A program made the translations under genes and the position numbers. Under the pieces are notes generated by a model that searched no databases, was not told the DNA's origin, and worked only from the letters and a program-made list of their open reading frames with translations. A DNA stretch of 64,000 bases from Podocnemis expansa (taxonomy: Eukaryota; Chordata; Testudines; Podocnemididae), in NCBI GenBank assembly GCA_007922195.1, contig ML682126.1, forward strand, positions 989,834-1,053,833. The letters run 5' to 3'. Shown one piece after another: positions 44,890-57,050 of this stretch; position 1 is the stretch's first letter; each line of letters begins with the position of its first letter.

Positions 44890-47800
44890 CAGCCTGATGG
44901 GTGTTGCTGTAAACAACCACAAATATACGAGGCCTGTGATGCTGAATGGGATTGAGACTTTGACCCTGGTAGATTCTGGAAGCACTATAACACTTATTTC
45001 ATGGAAGCTAATAAAGCACAGCCAGTTGGCCCAGGCCAAATTCACTGGTATGAGCTGTGCCATGGGACAGTCAACTATTATCCACCATTCCAGTGAGCAT
45101 CATGAAGCTAGATGGAGTCACAAGGGCGACAGTAGGGGTGGTCCCTAAGCTCCTCTACCCTGTGCTCAAAGGGAGGCATTTTCCAGGGTTTGAAACATTA
45201 CTCCCCCAGATGGAACAGGGGAAGAGAACCTCAAGACCCCTAAACTATCCCTTATGGATTGTCACCCTCCAGCATTCTCAGAGTTTGCCCAAGAATTGTT
45301 CTCTACCCCTGGGAAGGGCAGAGAGGAGGGCAGTAAGGCTCTTGGGACTAGGATCCTGATGCAGACCCACAAGCCCACCCTCATTGGCAGGCGAACCCAA
45401 AAAAACGATCAGCAGTGCACACCAACCACAGAAGGAATGGAGACAGACCACTGCATAAATCCCACTGAACTGAGGGAGGGAGAAGAACTAGGCCCTCGGG
45501 CTCAAACAGAACTTTGGAAAGGACCAGGCTGAGAACCCAAGATATGCTAATGCCCAGAAGGAGGTGGTAGAAATAGATTGGGTACCAGTGGAGGGAAGAA
45601 CCCACGGACCAGGCTCATATTTCATGATAAAGGGAAACTTGCTGTACCATGTAGTAGAAATACAAGGAGAAGAGGTACTGCAACTTTTGGTGCCACAGAA
45701 ACACCAAAGGGCCATGCTGTGCCTCCCCCAGAGCCACCTTTTAGGGGTGCACTTAGGATGAGAGAAAACCCTTGCAAGAATCCTCAGCTTGTCTAGCCTG
45801 GAGCGCATGAAGATGTTTGAGTTTATTGCACTAGCTGCCCCGAATGGCAGCTACATGGCCCCCATCCACACCTGAGAGCGCCACTAGTTCTCTTACTTAT
45901 TATCAAGGTCTCCTTTGAGCAAATTGCTATAGATCTGGTAGGACCCCTAAGGAAGATGGCTTGAGGACACCAATATATCCTTACCATCCTTGACTATGCT
46001 ACCCAGTAACTGGAGGCCATTCCCCTGCAGAATACTACCTCAAAGGTCATAGTGAATGAACTAGTGAAGATTTTCATTAGAGTGGGGCTCCCCAAGCAGA
46101 TACTGACAGACCAAAGGATCCTATTTATGTCACTAATAATGAAGGACTTATGCATTCTGCTTCATGTGCAGACTCTGTGGACATCCATTTACCATCCTCA
46201 GAACAATGGCCTGGTAGAAAGATTTAATCAGACCCTGAAGGTCATGATAAGGAAGGTAGTGAGCAAAGATGGAAAGGACTAGGACATTCTGCTAACATAT
46301 CTCATGTTTGCTATCCTGGAGGTTCCCCAGGCCTCCATGGAGTTCTTCCCCTTTGAACTATTGTTTGGACACCATTTGACAGACATTCTGAACATAGCCA
46401 AAAAAATCTGAGAGGAAGAGCCAGTTCCTGGGAAGAACGTAGGTGATCATGTATTACTAATGAGAGACCGAATAACCCGGGTCACCCCTCTGGTGCGGGA
46501 GCAGCTAGAAAATCCCAGGAGTCCCAAAAGGCCCACTAATTACTACAAGGCAATTATCCGATGGTTCCAGCCAGGGGACCGAGTGTCGATACTTGTGTCC
46601 ACCAGTGAGACTAAGCTCTTATCCCAGTGGCAAGGGTCTTGCTGAAGCCTTGGAAGGAGTGGGAGACATATTTGACCCTCTCCCAAAAGGAACAAACCCC
46701 TGACCAAGTAAGGATAGCCGTTGACCTAACACCAGAAGACAAATCAGAGGCCGCCAAGATGATTGATTAATCCCAATATGTATTTTTGACCAAGCCAGGC
46801 AAAACTACAGAGATATATCACTACATTATCACAGACCTCGGAGTCAGGGCAAGGATACGACCCTATAGAATCCCAGAGGCCAAGAGAAAGGATATTAAGG
46901 CAGAGGCGGAAAAAAGTGTTAGCATTGGGATCCATAGAATGTTGCATAGCCAGTGATCTAGTCCAATCATGTTGGTGCCAAAACCTGATGGCACAATGAG
47001 ATTCTGTAATGATTTTCACTGTTTAAATGAGGTCTTGAAGTTTTATGTATACCTCATACCCTGTATAGATGAGCTTGTGGACCAGGTTAGGCAAAGCCCA
47101 CTGCCCAATCACCCTTGACTTGACCAAGGGATACTGGCAAATCCCTCTTGCCCCAGAAGCAAAGGAGAAAACAGTATTTGCCATAAAAGCTGGTCTATTC
47201 CAATATACTGTTTTATCTTTTGGGGTACATGGAGCCCCTGCTACCTTTCAGCATATGATGAACAAACTTCTTCAACCTCATGTGGCATACTTAGATGATG
47301 TGTTCATTCATACCCTGAATGAGAGACTCACTTAGAGAAAGTAGAAACAGAGGTGAGCACCCCGAGTCAAGCAAGCCTCACAGCAAATCCTAGTAAGTGT
47401 GCTGTAGGTCTAGCCGAGGCTAGATGCCTTGGACATTTTATAGGGAGGGGTGTTGTGTATCCCCAACTGAACAAAATGGAAGCTATCCAAAATTGGCCCA
47501 GACCTAATGGGAAAAAGGAGGTTGAGTATTTTTGGGTGTCATGGGGGTACTACCGATTTTTATATTTCCCATTTTTGCCTCCAGGGACAGCCCCCAATGG
47601 ATCTGATAAAAGTCCAAGACCCTGACATGATACAGTGGACTGATTCAGCCAAAGAAGCTTTTACAAATTGATAGATGCCCTTTTAGCAGGACCCTGTACT
47701 CCTTGCCCCAGACTTCACAAAAGAATTCATCCTACGGATGCCTCTGATGTTGGGTAAGAAGCGGTCCTCTCACAGATGGTGGGAGATGAGGAACACCTGA

Positions 47801-48230
47801 AAATGTGCCTGAGCTGAAAGTTTCTTCCACAAGAACAGAGATATGCAGTGATGGAAAGATATTTCCTGGCCATCAAGTGAGCCATGGAGATCCTCCAATA
47901 TTACCTGCTAGGATGACATTTTACCCTGGTGACTGATCCTGCCCCATTGGAGTGGATGCAATGAAACAAAGAAAAGAACACATGAGTGACTAGGTGGTTT
48001 TTGTACCTCCAGCCTTTCCAGTTTGCCACATGTCACCAGGGAGGAAGCAACCATGGCAGTGAAGATAAATTGTCCTGAATGTTCTGTATTATGTTCCAAG
48101 TTGCCCAGCTCCTTTAGATTGTGGGAAGGAGAGGGATATGAGACAGACTCAAGCCTGATGGCTACAAGATAGTAGTTCTATTGAAGAACTGGGTTTCTAA
48201 ATCCCCTCCCCCAGCCCTAAGAGGAGTGGC
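44890..48230 (+). mobile_element. Ty3/gypsy retrotransposon, Gmr1-like order, degraded
   Basis: Plus-strand pol domains in order. Protease: 'TLVDSGSTITLI' near 44960. Integrase zinc-finger region: 'RAMLCLPQSHLLGVHLG' near 45710. Integrase core: 'IAIDLVGPL' near 45920, 'ILTDQ' and 'YHPQNNGLVERF' in 46052-46282, giving D-35-E spacing between the second Asp and Glu. Post-integrase region: 46440-46645. RT: 'PIMLVPKPDGTMRFCNDF' near 46970, 'LDLTKGYWQIPL' near 47115, intact YLDD near 47290. RNase H-like: 47640-47950. Integrase before RT is the arrangement of Gmr1-type gypsy elements, unlike classic gypsy. About ten stops and frameshifts plus small deletions make it defective. Gag was not found. Confidence 0.85.
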
Positions 48231-48239
48231 ACTGGTTCC

Positions 48240-48955
48240 AGCTTCAAGTGAGTACTGTGGACAACTAATGATAACAGGGAGGGGACGGGAGGTCAAATGT
48301 TCAAAATGAGGGATTCAGAGGAGGACACAAAGCAGAGGACCCTGGACAGCACCCACTGCTCCCGGAAGGTGTCAAGGGAGCCAGTGGACTCTCCCCAGAG
48401 GAACTCTGCCCAGAGACATGAAGAGACAAAGGACCAGAAATAGGCCCCACAGCTTCAGGCCCCTCCCTCAGCCAACCTCCTCTCCATCTTGTGGATGGCT
48501 GCCTTAGCTAGGACCAGGAGGAGTTCGATGAGATGGTCCAATGACTTTCTGGGGCCACAGATGGGGAGTTCATACAAAAAAAAAAAAAAAGGGAGGGGAG
48601 AAGAGAAGTGCAGTCAGAACCTCAATAAGAGGTTCTAGAGGAGCCAGAAAAGTGACTGTAACCTGGTGCACTCTAAATATATGTGTGCCAGGGTCTCCCT
48701 CACACCACAAAAGGGGCAGGTATCTGGATGTGGGGTGGGCCTCACCAAGTACATGCCGACACTTACAGCTCCATGAAAGATCCACCAACTAATGTCCCCG
48801 GAGGGCAGTGAGGTAAAGGTGGCATATAGGCTGGCCCATCGGGGGTTCTTGCCCTCTACTGGTGGAATTAGGTCCCACCATTTTGTATTGGGGCAGGGCA
48901 CAAGGGCAAGAAAATGGATAGTATGCAACATGAGCGAGTACAGATATTTATGGGG
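48240..48955 (-). mobile_element. L1-Tx1 type LINE, 3' end, minus strand
   Basis: The minus strand reads 'ALVPCPNTKWWDLIPPVEGK', then 'GDISWWIFHGAVSVGMYL' and 'PDTCPFCGVRETLAHIYLEC' (a CxxC..H..C knuckle). After a T-run it continues with 'LIELLLVLAKAAIHKMERR' (48520 region) and 'FREQWVLSRVLCFVSS' near 48330. These are the C-terminal parts of the Tx1-clade ORF2 seen in turtles. The (A)15 at 48577-48591 (plus strand) may be a later expansion. It separates the gypsy element from the LTR at 48956. Confidence 0.75.
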
Positions 48956-49939
48956 TGTGACTCGGTTTTGGTCTAGGGGCCTGTCTATTTTTATTTTTCA
49001 TATTAATATTTCAAATTTGCAATAATCCATATGTGATATAGCATGTTTGGTGTCAATAGAAAGGCTGTAATCTGCCAAGAATGATTATATGGTTTATATG
49101 TAGGCATCGTGCCTGTTTTAGAAATAAGAAATCTATTTGTATTTATATGTCTTCCATGTTGTTTGATTCTGAGGCAATTGCAGCCAGGGTGTCTGCAAAA
49201 CCATTGTGTTCTTAATTGCCCATTAAGAGCTTCCAGCTACAGTGGGCTTACAAAGAAATTTGTTTGACCAGTTACCCAGTCTGACCATGTGGCTCAACTC
49301 CATTTTGATCTGGCAAAGACTCTGAGATACAAGGCAGGGGACCCATCTCCTTTTTGTCTTTAGTCTTCAGTCTTCAGTCTGTCTGCAAACAACACCCCCT
49401 CTGGAACGATTCTCCTGGGACTGAACAAAAGACTGAGACCCCCCCAGGTACATGTCAGAGGAATGTGACTAACCTGCAAACTACATATTCTTCAAGGACT
49501 TGTTTTTTATGGACTCTAGACCATTTGTATGTATGTGTTTCACTTTAACATCTCGGCCATGTTTTGATTGTTTTCTTTTTATATTAAACTTTTAGTTGTA
49601 GTTACTAAAGGACTGGCTGGCAGTGTGGTATTTTGGGAAAGATCCAAGCCTATATTGTTGTGGGTGATGTGGCTGGCCCTTTGACATCAGGAGAACCTAT
49701 TTCTTTAAGAGGCCCAGTAGCTAGGGGGGACCATAGGAGCTGATGTGCATAAAGGGGGCTGTTTCTGTTTCGTTGTGTTTGGTAATGCCCAGAGTGGGGA
49801 ATCAGAAGTTTGTTTTGTTACTGACTGGGAGACTGGTTTTTGTACCACCCATCAGTGGTTTGGGAGTTTGGACCCTGTTTTTGCAGCTTGCCCTGATTTT
49901 GGCACATTCAGAAGGTTATCCCAGGAGGCCTAGGTCACA
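48956..49939 (+). repeat. LTR-like element, complete, plus orientation
   Basis: It starts TGTGAC and ends GTCACA, about 984 bp. Full-length similarity to 5915-6919 (reverse) and partial similarity to 41035-41667 define its edges. A 'tatattaaac' near 49585, followed by 'agttactaaaggactgg', looks like an R/U5 junction. Unit C homology begins immediately after it. It lies downstream of the gypsy pol in the same orientation and could be its 3' LTR, but no target duplication with the 41035 copy was found. Confidence 0.6.
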
Positions 49940-50326
49940 CTTGGAAAAAGAAGTAAAACAGCTACACATTCTTCCCTCCTTCACTGTCCTCAGCAGCCTG
50001 AAACATTTTGCTGTATGCGCCAAGCTTGTAAGGGTGTCTAAGATCCGCTTCATGAAACCCATGGCTTCTCCTCCAGCTGGAGTCCTATATGTACTGCAAC
50101 CACAGTCCTGCAAACAGAGACTTCCTCTAACTGCCTTGGGGCCTCACTCCTGCCACATGTTCTTCTGTATCTCTGACTCATCCAGTCACTGCATTTTTAA
50201 GGGCAGAGGAGGGTTTTTTGGTTCTCTGGCTGTTGTGTAAGTGATCTAGAAAGAAGGGACCTCACTAGGACACCAGCCAACTCTCCAGGGAGGAATACCT
50301 GACAGCCAGAGCATCATGACATAATG

Positions 50327-51274
50327 CTAGGTGCCTTTGTAAGTGAAGACCTGGAGCAGTCTGTTCCGGATCTGTTTGGTACACACCCCATAAATGATGG
50401 GATTTAGCACTGGAGGAATGAGGAGGTACACGTTGGCAGTGATGACGTGGAAATGCAGAGGAATGTTGTGACTGAACCTGTGTGCCAGGAAGGAGAAGAG
50501 AGCTGGGACATAAAAGGCTAAGATGAGACAAAGATGGGAGCCACAGGTACTAAAAGTCTTGAACCGGGACTCCTTGGTGGGGAGATGAAATATTGCCCTG
50601 AGGATCTGAATATAAGAGAAAGTGATAAAACTGACATCTGGGCCCCTCAGAATCAGTGCTACAAAGAGGCCATAGTAGTTGCTGCTGCTGATGTCGGCGC
50701 AAGCAAGCTTCACCACAGCCATGTGCTCACAGTATGTGTGGGCTATGACATTAGTTCTACAGTAGGGCCACCTCCTTGCAAGCAAGGGATGGGGCAGTAC
50801 AAGCAGGATTCCCCGCAGCAGCACAGCAAGGCCAATCTTGGCCACCATAGACTTCGTCAGGATGGTGGAATGTCTCAGGGGATCACAGATGGCCACATAG
50901 CGATCGAAAGCCAGAGCCACGAAGATCCCAGACTCCATCACTGTGAAGCAGGAAATGAAGTAGAGCTGTGTGAGGCAGGCACTGAAATCTATCTTCCTGG
51001 AGTTGAACCAGAAGATGCTCAGTATTTTGGGCAGGATGCACGTAGGCAGGACCATGTCAGTGACAGCCAGCATGCAGAGGAAATAGTACATGGGTGCATG
51101 GAGGCTTGGCTCCATTCTGAAAATCCATAGGATGGTGAAGTTCCCGATAATAGCTGTGGCATACATTACACAGAGTGGGATGGAGATCCAGACATGTGCT
51201 GCCTCCATGCCAGGAATGCCCAGCAGAATGAAGAAGGAGGGATTGATAAAGTTGGTCATGTTGTAATCTGACAT
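50327..51274 (-). CDS. Class I olfactory receptor, intact, OR52-like
   Basis: A single open exon of 315 codons, the usual length of a class I (fish-like) odorant receptor. It should be a seven-helix GPCR in olfactory neuron membranes signalling through Golf, with an unknown ligand. Visible features are an N-glycosylation site NMT (5-7), GN in TM1 (44-45), PMYYFLCMLAVTD (61-73), Cys100 paired with Cys182 or its neighbours in the second extracellular loop, DRYVAIC (124-130), SY in TM5 (220-221), FKTFSTCGSHL (238-248) and NPIIYG (291-296). The start ATG gives the family-typical MSDYNMTNF. It is about 23 kb from its paralogue at 27387-28332, which is a pseudogene. A candidate 3' splice site lies 23 nt upstream. 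Subfamily number is not assigned because I cannot run a tree. Confidence 0.95.
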   Translation of the reverse strand: MSDYNMTNFINPSFFILLGIPGMEAAHVWISIPLCVMYATAIIGNFTILWIFRMEPSLHAPMYYFLCMLAVTDMVLPTCILPKILSIFWFNSRKIDFSACLTQLYFISCFTVMESGIFVALAFDRYVAICDPLRHSTILTKSMVAKIGLAVLLRGILLVLPHPLLARRWPYCRTNVIAHTYCEHMAVVKLACADISSSNYYGLFVALILRGPDVSFITFSYIQILRAIFHLPTKESRFKTFSTCGSHLCLILAFYVPALFSFLAHRFSHNIPLHFHVITANVYLLIPPVLNPIIYGVCTKQIRNRLLQVFTYKGT

Positions 51275-51282
51275 GGTGAAGG

Positions 51283-51312
51283 CAGAAGGACTCCAGCTGT
51301 GAGAAAAAACAG
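51283..51312 (-). promoter_or_regulatory. Candidate 3' splice site for the OR coding exon
   Basis: On the minus strand 'ctgttttttctcacag' precedes 'ctggagtcc' and the ATG at 51274. It has a pyrimidine tract and a terminal AG at 51298-51297. OR genes commonly have 5' non-coding exons spliced just before the coding exon, so this is a reasonable acceptor. In unit B the same position reads 'ctcacaa', so the AG is lost. Use of this site is inferred. Confidence 0.4.
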
Positions 51313-53280
51313 TGTCTTGTGGATATATTACAGGTTGTCCTGACCTACTTTATGTGACCAGGATCTAGGGTGGTAGTTGCAGTGAAAATTCCTAGATGGA
51401 AATTCAATGTTGAAATGAGGCAATACATTCAGAAAGGGAGGCTCTTCTTTGGAAAGTACGTAATCTTTTATTTATTGTTAATGTAAATTAGGGGTATTGT
51501 AATAATATGTCTCTGGGTTCAGCTCTGGTGGCTGCAGACTCATGGCTACAAATTAACTTGTGATGATTTAAGATTCAGAATGACAGGAACACATCAATGT
51601 CAAGGAACACAGGCCCCCAGGAGCAAGGTCTAATGCCTCATCAGTTTTATGAAAGTTAACAACAAAGTTAGGAATGTCACAGAATATACAACTGCTAAAT
51701 TGATGCACATACTGGCTACAGGCAGTGATATACTCACCTCCTCCTATGTAGATTTAGGGTGCAACATGTCTCTTATGTATTGATCATCATCATTTGGGGA
51801 TGATTCCTACTGGAGTTTCCAATTAGGAAAGTCAATTTTCCAAATCTCAATCAAAATTTCATTCCTGTTTTCATTTTTTGGTCCAATGTTCCCAAACTTG
51901 AAGTATTCCTTTTTCTAATTGTTGTATTTACTGGTAGTTCATTAACTTTTACACACAACCTGTATCCCATGGATAAGGCACATATTAGCGAGACAGGTGA
52001 TTGTAGAGTGTTTGGGGATTTACATTTATTCTTCCAACATTTCTTCCCCACAACTGCACCATTCCTACATCTTTACCTTTAATTCTGTGACTTCAGGCTA
52101 TTCTTTGGGTCTTTTTTTAATGTCTAAGGCCTGTAATAGGTAAGCTAAATGTCCAGTCCTTGGCCTTTAGGTTCGACATTTCACACCTCCTCACTTAGAT
52201 ATCCAATATATGAGTATTTCTTCTAACTACTCATCTGTCTTCTTCTTCTAGAACTTGACCATTGAATTCTATTTAGCTTTCAATGAGCATCTCTGACATG
52301 ATATGTTAACCAGAACATCACCTGAGAAATGAAGAATAAAAGGAAATTTCTTGCCTACAAACAAGTTGGTCACTTATCAAAGGCAGAAAAAATGATTCAG
52401 AGACATGAATTATAAAGAACTGACCCAATAATATTCATTCTATCCTTTACGTTGTCCCCTCGGTCACTAATTACTACATGTTAAGTTGTGGGAGATGCAA
52501 AGGGACTCCAACCCAAAACACCAGTGTGATTACTGGTTATCGATTAGTGTTCCTCAACACAGGGTAAAGAGTCTATGCCACATGGAGTTCCCCATTAACC
52601 CACGAAGATGATGAAAATCTGAAAGTGGAGGAAACTCAATTCTTCTCCAAGACATGTGGCAGGTGAAACATCTCAATTAACTCACTGTCAGGTACACACA
52701 TTTCCTGTTGCAGAAAATGACCTACTTGACATTGCTAGCAGGTCAATTAAAAGACCTCCTTTGTGCTATAGTGGCCATGTTAGGATGCCTAAGAAATGGG
52801 ATGGAGAATAGTCATCTTAGGCAGTACATGCTGTTTTAGTCACACACTATCCCTAGTACATACAGCAGATATAAAGGTGTTTTTTGAGACTGGTTATGGG
52901 AAGATCGCCATATGTGGAGGGACACAATAATGTGGAAAAAGGGAGAGAGAGAGTGCTCTTTTAGAGCTGGTGAGTAGAGAACCGAAAAGCCAGAATTCCA
53001 CACTCAAGATAGTGAATAAATTGTGATAAAAGCACATTTAATGACACAAGGAAGGAAGTAATTTGGTAGGGAAAGCAATGTACAGCATACAGGAAAAACA
53101 GGAACCAATTGAAGAGGAAAGAGACTTTAAAGAGATCAGGGAAAAATCCATTTTTGGAAGGGCTAAAGGTTTAAAAAAAAAGTTCCTAACTAAAATAAGA
53201 AGAGAAAGAATCCCAGCAAATGGATGAGCCAATTACCAAAAGAGAAAAGATAACTCGTTACTGTCATAATTATAAAGAGC
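51313..53280. other. Unit C spacer upstream of the OR
   Basis: Non-coding DNA colinear with 28333-30590. No promoter motif was assigned. Confidence 0.5.
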
Positions 53281-53299
53281 TGACCCTATAATTCCTGAG

Positions 53300-54900
53300 C
53301 AAGATAGCAGAGAAGCTGATATGGGATTAAATCAAAATAAAATTAAAGCCTAGTAATATCATTAATACCTGTGAACAGGTTTTGTGGAAAGCAGGCCTTA
53401 TCAATAAATCCCAGGTCATCCTTTAATGATAGTATGAGTTTGGTTTATCAAGGAAACTGCACAGATAGAAGAGACTTCAGTTTCTGTGAGGAATTTGACT
53501 TAGTAGGGCAAATCATTGAGGTAAAAAAAAATAATAGTATAAAAAATAACAATAGAGCACATGTTAAATGACTAAAACATGTCAATGGAAAATGCTTGGA
53601 AAGCAGGTGTAAATGGGCCATGTCAATGAACAGGGGTGTGTCTAGAAAGGTTCTACAGGGATCAGAATAGGGGGCTGTATAACTGCAACCAGTGATCCCG
53701 AAAAGTATTGTGGGATCAGAGTGGACAAAGAATTCTTTGTGAGCTCCTAGTCTGATGCTGTGGAAAGAAGGGCTAAAGTGATCCTTGGATGTTTAAATGG
53801 AAGTAATCAATGGGTGGAGCAGAAAGATGTTATCTTTGCACATGATATTAGTGAAGCTAATACTGAAATATTGTGTACAGTTTTAGTATACTCATTTCAA
53901 AAGGATGTTGAAAAAACACAGATGGTGCAGAAAAGACCCTCAAAAATGATCCAAAGGCCAGAGAAAATGCTGTACAGTGAGACACCTAGACAGCTTAATC
54001 TATTTATTTTTTTTAAAAAAGACAGTCAGGTGGAGTCAAGATTATATAACTATTTTATGGGGAGAAAATGTTGGGTAATAATAAGCTGTTTGATGAAGTG
54101 GAGAAAGTCAGAGCAAGACCTTGTGGCTGCATGCCAAAGCCTGAAAAAATCCCAATTGAAAATAAGGATCAAATGTTTAACACTGAGGTTGATTCATGGT
54201 TGGAAAAATCTCAAAGGGACTTGGTGGATTCCTCAACTTTTCATGTTCCACATAAACACGGGATGCTTTCTGGAAGATATTCTTGAGTGCTTTTCTAGAC
54301 TTCTATACATAAACCGCTACAGTGGAGACACTAAATATGGCAACTGGAGGGGCTCTCTGACTGCTGTATATAATGTTTCTCTCAGGATGTGTTAGAGAAC
54401 TGAATGAAAGGATTACTCTGTTGAACCCATGCTGTCCATACTGGAGGTTTAGTTGGTATAGCTGTGTTTGTAAATAATGTGGATTCTTTGTTGTTGCAAA
54501 AAGAGCAAACGCTACTTTGGGTTGCATTAACAGAGCTGTAGCAGGGGAGTCACTGGAGGGGTTAATGCCTCTTTGTCCCACACTGGTTAGTGCTCAGCTG
54601 GTGTACTGAGTTCAGTTTAGGTCACCAGTGTAGAGAAAGGTTGTGGGGAACTGGGAAGGATCCTGAGATGAGCAACAAGGATGCTCAAAGGGATTGAATA
54701 TAAGCCATATCAGCAAAGGGAGAAGGAAATGGTTATGTATAGTTTGGAAAAGAAGAAACTAAGGGAGAACATAACAGTGACCTTCAGGTACTTGAAAGTC
54801 TGTAGTAAAAAATGATGGAGTAAAAATTTTCTGTCCTGCCACCAAGGGCAGAACAAGGAGCAACAGGTTAAAAGTACAGCTTGACAGGTTTAGCGTAAAT
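53300..54900 (+). repeat. Decayed CR1-type LINE remnants in unit C
   Basis: Counterpart of 30600-32330. A frame open from 53760 to 54395 (211 codons) is the best-preserved piece, reading through 'ILGCLNGSNQW', 'ILCTVLVYSFQKDVEKTQMV' and 'SKMIQRPEKMLYSE', which resemble the CR1 C-terminal region. A second piece follows near 54500. Its openness is probably chance, since B and A are closed at this place. Confidence 0.55.
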
Positions 54901-54919
54901 CTCAGGAAGAAGAAGTGAT

Positions 54920-55690
54920 GGGGTACCTGTGAATGCTGAGACTGAAGTGTCTTCCTTGGAAATCCCTCTCAGATAGCTGTGTCGCACACCTCTGTCACAC
55001 CAGCATCTGGTACAACACCCCACACCAAAAGCTAACAAAGGAGAAACATCCCAGGCAGGGTGGAAATGTCTTTATCATATACCTCTGGGAAATCCCAGTG
55101 GGGTTCCTAGACCTGGAGATAGGAGACATTAGCCAATGTCTCACTTTCCATGTCTGCACTTTTGTATTATTTATCCTTCTGTAGGAGCAAACAGTAATTA
55201 AGGCTCCTTCCCACAGGGAGTGGAGAGCTCCCAGGCTCTCTGCTGCATCAGAGAGGAACTGACTGCTGAGTGTACATGTGTCTATGTAACCATTATAGTG
55301 AATTAGTCAGAAAAGGAGAGATAATGGTCAATCTCCAGAGGGTTTCATACCCTGTTGATGCCTGGGATGGCTGGATAGTTAGCAAACAGGAGAAAGATGG
55401 AAAAAGATAACTGAAGAAAGACAGGGACACTTTCTGTAGACAAACAAGGTATCACTAAAAGATCCAACATCAGTAACTCTCTCTAGCACTAGTTCGTTAG
55501 TCTGAATGTCATGAGATATTAGTTCAGAAACTTCCAATGGTCTAAGTCCATGCCATTTCCCCAGATACATTTATCCACCAAACTTGTTTTAGCCTAAAAA
55601 ATCAAATCACATTATTGTGACACATAGAGGAGGGTAGGGGAGGATTACACTGATAAACAGCTGGCCTGTCCTTCCACCCCCACCAGGGAG
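54920..55690. other. Conserved spacer shared by units A, B and C
   Basis: Third copy of the block at 4160-4850 and 32331-32960. It contains no surviving open frame common to the copies. Confidence 0.5.
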
Positions 55691-55699
55691 AGGGGTGCG

Positions 55700-57050
55700 T
55701 TGGACCATGTTTCTAGTTAGTAATGCTGCTGAAGCCTTTCTGGAGCAAGCTGCACTGTGGAAATGTCATTGGAGGAAAATATAGTGCCCATCTATGAAAA
55801 GGAAAATAAGGACAACTCAGGAAAATATAGGCCAAGACAGCTTAAACTCTGTACCAGAAAAAAATAAAGGAGCAAACAATTAAAGAATCAATGAGCAAAG
55901 ATCTGGAAGAGAATAAGGGTTTAAGTGATAGTCAGCATGGTTTTGTCATTATCAAATCACATCAAACCTAACTGATACCTCTCTATGCTGAGGAACAAGC
56001 CTTGTGGATACAGTCTGGCATTTCCTTCTCATTAAAAAATTTGGGAAGTATAACCTGGCTGGTGCTATTATAAATGAGTGACAATTAGATTTGGTAACCA
56101 CTCCCAGAGAGTACTTCTCAACAGTCCACAGTTATGCTGGAAGGGCATAACGAGTGGGGACCACAGGCATCGGTTCTGTTCAATATTTTCATCAGTGATT
56201 TAGAAGATGTTGTAAAGAGTACGCTTATGAAGTTTGCTGATGATACCTACCTGGGAGGAGTTGCAAGTGCTTTGGAGGATAGGATTGCAGTTCAAAATGA
56301 TTTAGATAAACTGGTGAAATGGTCTGAGGTAAACAGAATGAAATGCAATAAAAACAAGTGGAAGACACTCCACTTTAGGAAAGAAAATCTGTTGCACATA
56401 TGCAAAATGGGCAATGACTTCCTAGGAAGGAGTACCTGGAAAAGGAATCTGGGTATCATAGGGACCACAAGCTGAATATGAGTCAACAGTACAACAGTGC
56501 TCAAAAAAATAAAAGCAGAACTCAAATCTGCAAACTCAGCTGGAGTCTTGTGTTCAGTTCTGGACATGTTATTTCAGAAAGATGTAGAGAAACTGGAGAA
56601 AGTTCAGAGAAAAGCAACACGAATGATCAGAGTTCTGGAACACGACTTATGAGGGAAGATTGAAAGAGCTGAGTTTGTTTAGTGTGGAAAAGAAGAGATT
56701 GAGGGGGGACATGATAACAGTTTTCAAGTATCTAAATGGATGTTAAGAGAAGGAGGGAGAAGAAATATTTTCCTTAATTGCTGATAATAGGACAGTAATC
56801 AGCAATCTTAAGTTACAGCAGGGCATGTTTAGGTTGGACATTAGGGAAGAATTCCTAATTGTCAGGGTGACTAACCACTGGAAAAAGTTGCTTAGGGTGG
56901 TCGTGGAATCTCCATTATTGGAAATTTATAAGAACAGATTAGTTAAACACCTGTCATGGACAGTTTATGATATTGCTTGGACCCCCCATGATTTCAGGGG
57001 TCTGGACTCAATGACCACTCCTGGTCCCTTCCAGTTTTTATGATTCTATG
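55700..57050 (+). mobile_element. CR1-family LINE, plus strand (unit C copy)
   Basis: Uninterrupted counterpart of 33110-35735. It reads 'VLFNIFISDLEDVVKSTLMK' then FADDTYLGG (56230-56256), 'NDLDKLVKWSEVNRMKCNK' and the C-terminal region, ending 'cttccagtttttatgattct' at 57048. Stops remain. It serves as the empty-site reference for three insertions in unit B. Confidence 0.85.

Noticed and set aside
49743..50240. 165-codon plus-strand frame
   Set aside because: It crosses the LTR 3' edge into the OR-downstream spacer. The equivalent region of unit B is closed.
50534..51130. 198-codon plus-strand frame antisense to the OR
   Set aside because: It is a shadow of the conserved receptor coding strand. 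The same antisense frame is shorter in unit B.
53760..54395. 211-codon plus-strand frame as a host gene
   Set aside because: It reads as CR1 C-terminal remnant and is closed by stops in the paralogous sequence of unit B.
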